NCBI GenBank assembly: GCA_016521575.1
Contig: JAEKDP010000001.1
Coordinates: 186,001-250,000, forward strand
Direction of reading: 5' to 3'
Source: Rhodobacteraceae bacterium F11138
Lineage (GTDB): Bacteria; Pseudomonadota; Alphaproteobacteria; Rhodobacterales; Rhodobacteraceae
Length of the DNA stretch: 64,000 nt
A model generated the notes under the pieces. The model did no database searches. It saw nothing but the letters and a program-made list of their open reading frames with translations, and was not told the DNA's origin. Position 1 is the first letter of the stretch; each line of letters starts with the position of its first letter. Made by a program: the position numbers and the translations under genes. Below, in pieces: positions 8,856 through 15,225 of the stretch.

Positions 8856-9997
8856 CTCTCACCGCAAACTGGTCTTATCCCACCGCAATCCGGTTTGGTG
8901 CGGGCCGTATTTCCGAACTGGCCGAGGCCTGCACGGCGGCGCATATCACCCGCCCGTTGCTGGTCACCGACAAGGGGCTGGCAAATCTGCCGATCACCCG
9001 GACTGCGCTGGATATTCTGGATTCAGCCGGGCTGGGCCGGGCGATGTTCTTTGAAGTCGACCCGAACCCGACCGAACTGAACCTGGCCGCCGGGGTCGAG
9101 ATGTTTCGCAATGGCGGCCATGACGGGGTGATCGCATTCGGCGGCGGCTCGGGGCTGGATCTGGGCAAGATGGTCGCCTTCATGGCCGGGCAGGACCGGC
9201 CGGTCTGGGATTTCGAGGATGTCGGCGATTGGTGGAAACGCGCCGATGCCGACGCCATCGCGCCGATCATCGCCGTTCCCACCACGGCGGGCACAGGGTC
9301 CGAAGTCGGACGGGCTTCGGTTTTGACCAACTCGGTCACGCATGAAAAGAAGATCATCTTTCACCCGAAGGTGCTGCCCGAAATCGTCATCGCCGACCCG
9401 GAATTGACGGTGGGCATGCCCCGCGCGATCACGGCAGGCACCGGCATGGACGCCTTTGCCCATTGTCTGGAAGCCTATTGTTCGCCGCATTATCACCCGA
9501 TGAGCCAGGGAATTGCGCTTGAGGGGCTGCGCCTGGTCAAGGATAACCTGCCCGCCGCCTATGCCGATGGCACGGACCTGACGGCACGGGCCGAAATGAT
9601 GAGCGCGGCAATGATGGGCGCGACCGCGTTCCAGAAAGGGCTGGGCGCAATCCACGCATTGTCGCACCCGATCGGGGCGGTCTACAACACCCACCACGGC
9701 ACGACGAACGCGGTCGTGATGCAGCCCGTATTGCGGTTCAATCGTCCGCAGATCGAGGACCGGCTGGACAAGGCGGCCGCGTATCTGGGCATCAAGGGCG
9801 GGTTTGACGGGTTCTATGCCTATGTCGGTCAATTGACCGAACGGCTGGGCATTCCCGCCACGCTGACCGAACTGGGCGTGACCGATCCGGATATCGACGC
9901 CTTGGTCGCCTCTGCCCTGTCCGACCCCAGTACCGGCGGCAATCCGGTGAAGATGACCACGGAAAACACCCGCGCATTGCTGGCCGATTGCTTCTAG
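8852..9997 (+). CDS. Iron-type (group III) alcohol dehydrogenase
   Basis: The 381-residue protein is a metal-dependent alcohol dehydrogenase of the FucO/AdhB family. The nucleotide-binding GGGS is at 97-100, and TTAGTGSEV is at 144-152. The metal ligands fall at the expected spacing: Asp200, His204, His268 and His282. It would interconvert an alcohol and aldehyde with NAD(H), upstream of the aldehyde dehydrogenase it overlaps. I chose the ATG at 8852 because it forms an ATGA overlap with the preceding gene and follows a GAGGAAA site; an in-frame ATG at 8750 lies inside the aldehyde dehydrogenase gene and is unlikely. It is the last gene of the operon. Confidence 0.88.
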   Translation: MTLTANWSYPTAIRFGAGRISELAEACTAAHITRPLLVTDKGLANLPITRTALDILDSAGLGRAMFFEVDPNPTELNLAAGVEMFRNGGHDGVIAFGGGSGLDLGKMVAFMAGQDRPVWDFEDVGDWWKRADADAIAPIIAVPTTAGTGSEVGRASVLTNSVTHEKKIIFHPKVLPEIVIADPELTVGMPRAITAGTGMDAFAHCLEAYCSPHYHPMSQGIALEGLRLVKDNLPAAYADGTDLTARAEMMSAAMMGATAFQKGLGAIHALSHPIGAVYNTHHGTTNAVVMQPVLRFNRPQIEDRLDKAAAYLGIKGGFDGFYAYVGQLTERLGIPATLTELGVTDPDIDALVASALSDPSTGGNPVKMTTENTRALLADCF

Positions 9998-10089
9998 GCC
10001 GACCGGCAAGCCCGCGGCCTTGGATTTGTATGGAACAATGGCGGCCCCGCCCGCGTTGAGCGGCTACATGAACGTAGAAAGGGAACGCT

Positions 10090-10287
10090 ATGAATATGGA
10101 TCAAATCCAAGGCAAGTGGAAACAGCTCAAGGGTTCGGCCCAGTCCAAATGGGGCGAATTGACGGATGATGAGCTGGACCGGATCGAAGGCGATCGTGAA
10201 CAGCTGGAAGGGCTGATCCAGGCGCGCTATGGAAAATCCAAGGAAGCCGCGCGCGAAGAAGTCGATCAGTGGATGAACTCGCTGTAA
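10090..10287 (+). CDS. CsbD-family stress protein
   Basis: This small, charged 65-residue protein has the CsbD/YjbJ signature: an N-terminal stretch [15 protein letters not shown] followed by [20 protein letters not shown], and a helical Lys/Glu-rich tail. CsbD proteins are abundant under general stress in many bacteria, but their molecular role is not known. It has its own AAAGGGA ribosome site and is a single-gene unit, ending before a strong hairpin at 10355-10384. Confidence 0.92.
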   Translation: MNMDQIQGKWKQLKGSAQSKWGELTDDELDRIEGDREQLEGLIQARYGKSKEAAREEVDQWMNSL

Positions 10288-10354
10288 CCGACCGCACCGA
10301 AATGGTGAAACGGGCGGGCAGATGGCCCGGTCGACATGATCCTGCCGACACCAA

Positions 10355-10384
10355 CGGACCGCCGGAGTTGATCCCGGCGGTCCG
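10355..10384 (+). terminator. Terminator-like hairpin after csbD
   Basis: A perfect 11-base stem (CGGACCGCCGG at 10355-10365 with its complement at 10374-10384) encloses an eight-base loop. It sits between csbD and the tpa promoter. No long T-run follows, so it may be an imperfect or factor-assisted terminator. Confidence 0.55.
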
Positions 10385-10429
10385 GTTCGTTCAGCAGTCT
10401 GCGCGGGGCGCGAACGGTCGGCCCTGATT

Positions 10430-10462
10430 TTGGACTTATTTCAAGGTTTGATCTGGACCTAA
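10430..10462 (+). promoter_or_regulatory. Paired TauR-box-like direct repeats upstream of tpa
   Basis: Two direct repeats resemble CTGGACTTAA: TTGGACTTAT at 10430-10439 and CTGGACCTAA at 10453-10462. They start 23 bases apart, about two helical turns. They lie 100-132 bases before the tpa start codon, where an activator site for a MocR/TauR protein is expected. The same element occurs twice in front of the tauR gene in this window. The consensus is recalled from work on Rhodobacter capsulatus TauR. Confidence 0.65.
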
Positions 10463-10561
10463 GACACGGCCCCGGTTCCGGCACAAGATAGGCATGTACG
10501 ACTCTGACGGGGGTCTGCACCCGCAGTCATGCCCGGCACTCATTCCCGGAAAGGAGCTGTT

Positions 10562-11959
10562 ATGGACGGCACGTTCAACGAAAACGATATTTCCCGCGTG
10601 GTCGAGGCCGACAAGGCGCATATCTGGCACCATCTGATTCAGCACAAGCAGTTCGAAACCAACGATCCGCGCATCATCCTTGAAGGCAAGGGAATGCGGG
10701 TCTGGGACCAGAACGGCAAGGAATATCTGGATGCGGTTTCAGGCGGGGTCTGGACCGTCAACGTGGGCTATGGCCGCGAAAGCATCGCCAAGGCGGTGTA
10801 TGACCAGTTGATGAAACTATGCTATTTCGCCCAGAGCGCCGGTTCGATTCCGGGCTCGCTGTTTGCCGAGAAGCTGATTGAAAAGATGCCCGGCATGAGC
10901 CGCGTCTATTACACCAACTCGGGCTCGGAGGCGAACGAGAAGGCGTTCAAGATGGTCCGTCAGATCGCGCACAAGCGGTATGGCGGCAAGAAACACAAGA
11001 TCCTGTATCGCGACCGGGACTATCACGGCGGCACGCTTGCCACGATGTCGGCGGGCGGTCAGGACGAACGCGTGATGCAATACGGCCCCTTGGCGCCGGG
11101 TTTCGTGCGTGTGCCGCATTGCATGCAGTACCGCGCCCATGAACAGGGGCTTGAGCATCTGAGCAGCGAGGAATACGGCGTCGCTTCGGCAAACCTGATC
11201 GAAGAGGTGATCCTGCGCGAAGGGGCCGATACCGTTGGTGCGCTGTGTCTTGAACCGGTGACGGCGGGCGGCGGCGTCATCACCCCCCCGCCCGGATACT
11301 GGGACCGCGTGCAGGAGATCTGCAAAAAATACGACATCCTGCTGCATATCGACGAAGTGGTTTGCGGCATCGGACGCACGGGCACCTGGTTTGGATACCA
11401 GCAATATGGCGTGAAACCCGATATGGTGACCATGGCCAAGGGGGTCGCCTCGGGCTATGCGGCCATCGCCTGTTGCGTGACCACCGAAGAGGTGTTCGAG
11501 CTTTTCAAGGACGACGCAGCGGATCCGCTGAACTATTTCCGCGATATCTCGACCTTTGGCGGCTGCACCGCCGGCCCTGCGGCCGCACTGGAAAACATGC
11601 GGATCATCGAAGACGAAAACCTGCTGGATAACTGCACCGATATGGGCGAACGGATGCTGGGCAACCTGCGTGGCCTGATGGACAAGCACAAGGTCGTCGG
11701 CGATGCACGCGGCAAGGGTCTGTTTCTGGGGGCCGAACTGGTCACCGACCGCACCAGCAAAGAGCCGGTCAGCGAAAAGCAAATGGCCCAGGTCGCGGCC
11801 GAATGCGGCGCACAGGGCGTCATCATCGGCACATCCAACCGCTCGGTCCCGGGCAAGAACAACGTGCTGTGTTTCTCGCCCGCATTGATCGCCACCAGCG
11901 ATGACATCGACCGGATCACGGATGTGGTCGACAGCGCATTGGGCAAGGTGTTCGGGTAA
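10562..11959 (+). CDS. tpa: Taurine--pyruvate aminotransferase
   Basis: This 465-residue class III aminotransferase has its PLP lysine at about residue 293 in TMAKGVASGY and the Asp-containing LHIDEVVCGIGRTG just before. The N-terminal sequence IWHHLIQHKQF and the stretch GGVWTVNVGYGRES match Tpa, which moves the amino group of taurine to pyruvate, giving sulfoacetaldehyde and alanine in the cytoplasm. The start at 10562 follows an AAAGGAG site; an upstream in-frame ATG at 10529 precedes that site and is unlikely. The assignment is strengthened by paired TauR-type boxes in its promoter and by tauR and soeABC nearby. The next pathway gene, xsc (sulfoacetaldehyde acetyltransferase), is not in the window. 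Beta-alanine or another omega-amino acid remains possible as substrate. Confidence 0.78.
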   Translation: MDGTFNENDISRVVEADKAHIWHHLIQHKQFETNDPRIILEGKGMRVWDQNGKEYLDAVSGGVWTVNVGYGRESIAKAVYDQLMKLCYFAQSAGSIPGSLFAEKLIEKMPGMSRVYYTNSGSEANEKAFKMVRQIAHKRYGGKKHKILYRDRDYHGGTLATMSAGGQDERVMQYGPLAPGFVRVPHCMQYRAHEQGLEHLSSEEYGVASANLIEEVILREGADTVGALCLEPVTAGGGVITPPPGYWDRVQEICKKYDILLHIDEVVCGIGRTGTWFGYQQYGVKPDMVTMAKGVASGYAAIACCVTTEEVFELFKDDAADPLNYFRDISTFGGCTAGPAAALENMRIIEDENLLDNCTDMGERMLGNLRGLMDKHKVVGDARGKGLFLGAELVTDRTSKEPVSEKQMAQVAAECGAQGVIIGTSNRSVPGKNNVLCFSPALIATSDDIDRITDVVDSALGKVFG

Positions 11960-11986
11960 ACCAGAACCCTGCGGCACATACTGTAC

Positions 11987-12010
11987 CAGCCCCGGCCATG
12001 GCTGGGGCTG
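11987..12010. terminator. Hairpin between convergent tpa and permease genes
   Basis: An 11-base stem with one G/T pair (CAGCCCCGGCC against GGCTGGGGCTG) and a two-base centre lies 28 bases after the tpa stop and 60 bases from the stop of the opposing permease gene. Being near-symmetrical, it could serve both transcripts, but it lacks a T-run. Confidence 0.45.
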
Positions 12011-12069
12011 TCTGTTGTGCGCGATGGCCCGTTCACATCGCATGGACGATGGGCCTGCCACGAAAGGCG

Positions 12070-13104
12070 TCAGATCGACTGATAAACGATCCCGGACAGG
12101 ATAGCCCCGGTCAGACCCAGCCCAAGATACATTGCAAAGACCCGCGGTTTGACCAGCGACCAGACTGCCGCCATGGCCGGGATCGAACTGACCGACCCAG
12201 CGATCATAAAGGCCATCGCTGCACCCACGCTCATACCCTGATCGATCAGCCCCGCCAGCAGCGGAGGCGCGACATAGCCGTTCAGATAGGCGGGCATCCC
12301 GACCACCGCAGCGGTCGCGATCGGCACGATGCCTTCGCCACCGACGACACCGGCGATCAGATCGGCGGGAACGTAGTGCACCAGCAGCGCCTCAAGCGTA
12401 TAGGCCAGGGCCAGCCATTTGAACAGAAACAGCGCGTTGTGGCCGAACTCCTCGCGGAAGCGCGCACGACGCGGTGCTTCGGTCCAGAACCGCCACTGCG
12501 GCTTGCCATCCAGAGCGGGACCACCGCCGCCGCAACATCCGCTGCGCTGATAGACCCGCAGCGGGCTGCCGAATGCCCCCTGTGCCATCAGAAACCTGAC
12601 GACGAAGCCGCCAAACAGCCCCAGCGCCACGGCCGCGACAGCCTTGGCGATGGCAAAGGGCCAGCCCAAGGCCCCGGCGGTGATCAGCAGGGTCGGCGGG
12701 TCGATCAGGGGCGAGGACAGCCAAAACGCCATCACGGCGGAAAGCGGCGCCCCCAGGGCCAGCAGCCCGGCAATGAAGGGGATCACTTCACAAGAACAGA
12801 AGGGTGCCAGACCACCAAACAGGGCGGCCAGGAAAATCATTCGCGTTTCCCGTCCCTGAAAGGCCTGCGCAACTATGGTCTCGGCCCCGGTCGCCTTGAG
12901 ATAGGACAACAGCAGAACGGCAAACAGGATATATGGCGCGGTATGTGCCAGCGCCCGCGCGGCAAATTCAACTGTCGCCAACAGGTTGCCCGGGTCCAGC
13001 ACCGCCACCAGGCCAAAGACGGCGGCGATCACGAACCAGGGCGTTTTCAGGTATTTCAGGCGACGCGACAGCGGGCCAATCGGATGTTGCGACAGCTCAG
13101 CCAT
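12070..13104 (-). CDS. ArsP/YraQ-type permease (PF03773), putative metal or metalloid exporter
   Basis: This roughly 344-residue polytopic membrane protein belongs to the permease family that includes ArsP and the SO_0444 Cu/Zn efflux protein. The hallmark LAPFCSCEVIPFIAG lies in an early hydrophobic segment, followed by LSSPLIDPPTLLIT. A duplicated second half contains VVGMPAYLNGYVAPPLLAGLID. A loop carries the cysteine-rich motif SGCCGGGG. The cysteines suggest thiol-binding ions such as trivalent arsenicals, Cu or Zn. The ATG at 13104 overlaps the end of the arsR gene by eight bases, indicating coupled translation; an ATG at 13143 lies deeper inside arsR. The actual cargo is not determinable. 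Confidence 0.82.
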   Translation of the reverse strand: MAELSQHPIGPLSRRLKYLKTPWFVIAAVFGLVAVLDPGNLLATVEFAARALAHTAPYILFAVLLLSYLKATGAETIVAQAFQGRETRMIFLAALFGGLAPFCSCEVIPFIAGLLALGAPLSAVMAFWLSSPLIDPPTLLITAGALGWPFAIAKAVAAVALGLFGGFVVRFLMAQGAFGSPLRVYQRSGCCGGGGPALDGKPQWRFWTEAPRRARFREEFGHNALFLFKWLALAYTLEALLVHYVPADLIAGVVGGEGIVPIATAAVVGMPAYLNGYVAPPLLAGLIDQGMSVGAAMAFMIAGSVSSIPAMAAVWSLVKPRVFAMYLGLGLTGAILSGIVYQSI

Positions 13105-13414
13105 TGCTGACCGCCTGTTGCGGTGCATCCGCACAGCATTCATCCAAAATGAAATCCGCCAGAATTCGCAATTGGCCGTAATCGGCGCGGTTGATCACGC
13201 TGCGGCCGGTTTTTTGCTGCACGATCACGCCTCCGGCGGACAGGTATTTCAGGTGATGCGCCAAGGTCGAAGGTGCGATACCGGTGCGTTCCTGTATCTC
13301 GCCGACGGTCAGACCGGTCTCGCCGGCGCGCACCAGTGCTTTCAGCACCCGCAACCGGGCTTCGGATCCCATGGCTGCAAATGCCTTTGCAGTTGTGTCC
13401 CACATTCGCTTCAT
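13097..13414 (-). CDS. ArsR-family metal-responsive repressor
   Basis: This 105-residue winged-helix protein has the ArsR core: MGSEARLRVLKALVRAG, then TVGEIQERTGIAPSTLAHHLKYL as the recognition helix and the wing VIVQQKTGRSV. Near the C-terminus a Cys pair (DECCADA, about residues 91-97) could be the inducer-binding thiols, as seen at varied positions in ArsR/SmtB proteins. It is the first gene of a two-gene operon with the permease, with an AAGGA ribosome site and a dyad-rich promoter directly upstream. It most likely represses its own operon until the toxic ion binds. Confidence 0.88.
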   Translation of the reverse strand: MKRMWDTTAKAFAAMGSEARLRVLKALVRAGETGLTVGEIQERTGIAPSTLAHHLKYLSAGGVIVQQKTGRSVINRADYGQLRILADFILDECCADAPQQAVSNG

Positions 13415-13422
13415 CCTTATTA

Positions 13423-13446
13423 AACTAGCAATCTAGTTATATAGAT
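13423..13446 (-). promoter_or_regulatory. Operator dyads in the arsR promoter
   Basis: Two overlapping perfect dyads occur in an AT-rich patch 9-32 bases before the arsR start: AACTAG-CAAT-CTAGTT (13423-13438) and ATCTA-N6-TAGAT (13431-13446). AT-rich dyads next to the promoter are the usual ArsR/SmtB operator form, so autorepression is likely. Confidence 0.55.
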
Positions 13447-13519
13447 TTGTCTGCCCCGTCAAGGCTGCCCATCAGCACCGTGTTCGACCTTGCGGACCGC
13501 AGCAGGATGAGCCGAACGA

Positions 13520-13551
13520 CTAAGTCCAGATTGATTTTAAGTTAAGTCCAG
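13520..13551 (-). promoter_or_regulatory. Paired TauR-box direct repeats upstream of tauR
   Basis: On the minus strand two copies read CTGGACTTAG (13529 to 13520) and CTGGACTTAA (13551 to 13542), starting 22 bases apart. The nearer one ends only 13 bases before the tauR start codon, so binding there would more likely block than help tauR expression, consistent with autorepression typical of MocR regulators. The orientation is opposite to the pair before tpa relative to each gene. Confidence 0.65.
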
Positions 13552-13564
13552 TGTATGCTGCGCC

Positions 13565-15022
13565 ATGGCCATCTCCGTCGACACCTTCTTTCTGAACCCC
13601 GGCGGGCAGGGCACACTTCAGTCGCAAATTCAGCAGATGATCGCCGAAGGCATTCTTTCAGGCCGGTTTCATCGTGGCGAAAAACTGCCCTCGTCGCGCA
13701 AGCTGGCGCAACATCTGGGCGTCAGCCGGATCACCGTGACGCTGGCCTATACGGAATTGCTGTCCAACGATTATCTGACATCACGCGGGCGGTCCGGGTA
13801 TTTCGTGTCCGACAACGCCCCGGTTCCGCCCGTATATGCGCCGTTGCCGCGATCACGCGACCGGGTCAACTGGATGCGCGTCATCCGCCACACGCATACC
13901 GGTGGCGACACGCCGCGAAGGCCGCTGGACTGGCAGAAATACCGCTACACGTTCAACTATGGCCAGACCGACCCGACCCTGTTTGATCATGCCAACTGGC
14001 GTCTCTGCGCCCTGCGCGCTCTGGGGCAAAAGGACATCTCGTCGCTGACGGCGGACTATTATGATCAGGACGACCCGTTGCTGGTCGAATTCATCGCACG
14101 GCACACGCTTCCCCGTCGCGGCATTTCGGCCCGGCCCGAGGAAATCCTGATCACGATGGGGGCGCAGAACGCTCTTTGGCTGACCGCCCAGATCCTGCTG
14201 GACACCGACCGGACGGCGGTGATCGAAGACCCCTGCTATTATGCCCTGCGCGATCTGCTTGGGCCGACCGGATGCCGGCTGGCACCGCTGCGCGTGGATG
14301 CAGACGGTCTTCCGCCCGATGCGTTGCCGTCGGACACCAACGTGATCTTCACCACCCCCAGCCACCAGTCTCCGACCACCGCGACCATGCCGCTGACCCG
14401 CCGTCACGCCCTGCTGGAACAGGCCCGCTGGCTGGACGCGCTGATCGTTGAAGATGACTATGAGTTCGAACTGGCATTCATGGCGGCACCATCACCCGCG
14501 CTCAAGTCGCTGGATCAGGACGGCCGGGTGATCTATGTCGGCAGTTTCTCGAAATCGCTGTTTCCGGGATTGCGGTTGGGCTATCTGGTCGGGTCGGAAC
14601 CGTTTATCCGCCAGGCCCGCGCCCTGCGCGCCAGCGTGCTGCGCCATCCGCCCGGGCACCTGCAACGCACCACGGCCTATTTCATGAGCCTTGGGCATTA
14701 TGACGCCCAGATCCGCCGTATGTCCGGTATTTTGCACGCCCGGCGCGAGGCTCTGGAAACCGCCATTGCCGACGCCGGTCTGACAATCGCCGGACGCGGT
14801 GTTTATGGCGGATCATCGCTGTGGATGCGGGCGCCGGACGGGGTGAATACGGCCGAGCTGGCGGCGGATCTGCGCAACGACGGGGTGCTGATCGAGCCGG
14901 GCGCGCCGTTTTTCGCCGGACCTGACCGCCCCTCGGAATTCTATCGGCTGGGATATTCCTCGATCCCCGAGACCCGGATCCCCTCGGGCATACAGCGCAT
15001 CGCGCGCCGGCTGAACGCATGA
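13565..15022 (+). CDS. tauR: MocR-family regulator, probably TauR
   Basis: This 485-residue protein fuses a GntR winged helix (about 15-80, with KLPSSRKLAQHLGVSRITVT) to an aminotransferase fold (about 110-480). The PLP lysine is at about 330 in YVGSFSKSLFPGLRLGY. This is the MocR/GabR architecture, in which an amino-group ligand reacts with PLP to switch DNA binding. The N-terminal sequence and the nearby tpa point to TauR, the activator of taurine degradation in Rhodobacter and relatives. Both its own promoter and that of tpa carry paired boxes matching the recalled TauR site. No conventional ribosome site is obvious, because a box occupies that stretch. GabR- or EnuR-like regulators are alternatives. 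Confidence 0.75.
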   Translation: MAISVDTFFLNPGGQGTLQSQIQQMIAEGILSGRFHRGEKLPSSRKLAQHLGVSRITVTLAYTELLSNDYLTSRGRSGYFVSDNAPVPPVYAPLPRSRDRVNWMRVIRHTHTGGDTPRRPLDWQKYRYTFNYGQTDPTLFDHANWRLCALRALGQKDISSLTADYYDQDDPLLVEFIARHTLPRRGISARPEEILITMGAQNALWLTAQILLDTDRTAVIEDPCYYALRDLLGPTGCRLAPLRVDADGLPPDALPSDTNVIFTTPSHQSPTTATMPLTRRHALLEQARWLDALIVEDDYEFELAFMAAPSPALKSLDQDGRVIYVGSFSKSLFPGLRLGYLVGSEPFIRQARALRASVLRHPPGHLQRTTAYFMSLGHYDAQIRRMSGILHARREALETAIADAGLTIAGRGVYGGSSLWMRAPDGVNTAELAADLRNDGVLIEPGAPFFAGPDRPSEFYRLGYSSIPETRIPSGIQRIARRLNA

Positions 15023-15225
15023 CAGCGCGGATAGGTGCGGCGGCACGGTGAATGCCCCGCATCCGCGCCCCTTCGCACCGCGACCGAACGCGCCCCCGGA
15101 TCAGAACAACGTTCCGCACAACCCGCCTGATGCAAAATCGCATCCCGGTTTCAGGCGATCATACGGAATGTCTTTACCACACCCCCCCGTCCGCCTAGCC
15201 TGCGCCCGACAGGGAAGAGAATGGA

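Noticed and set aside
10836-10860. Sequence resembling a tRNA T-arm (GGTTCGATTCC)
   Set aside because: It lies inside the conserved coding sequence of tpa and no acceptor or anticodon arm can be formed around it.
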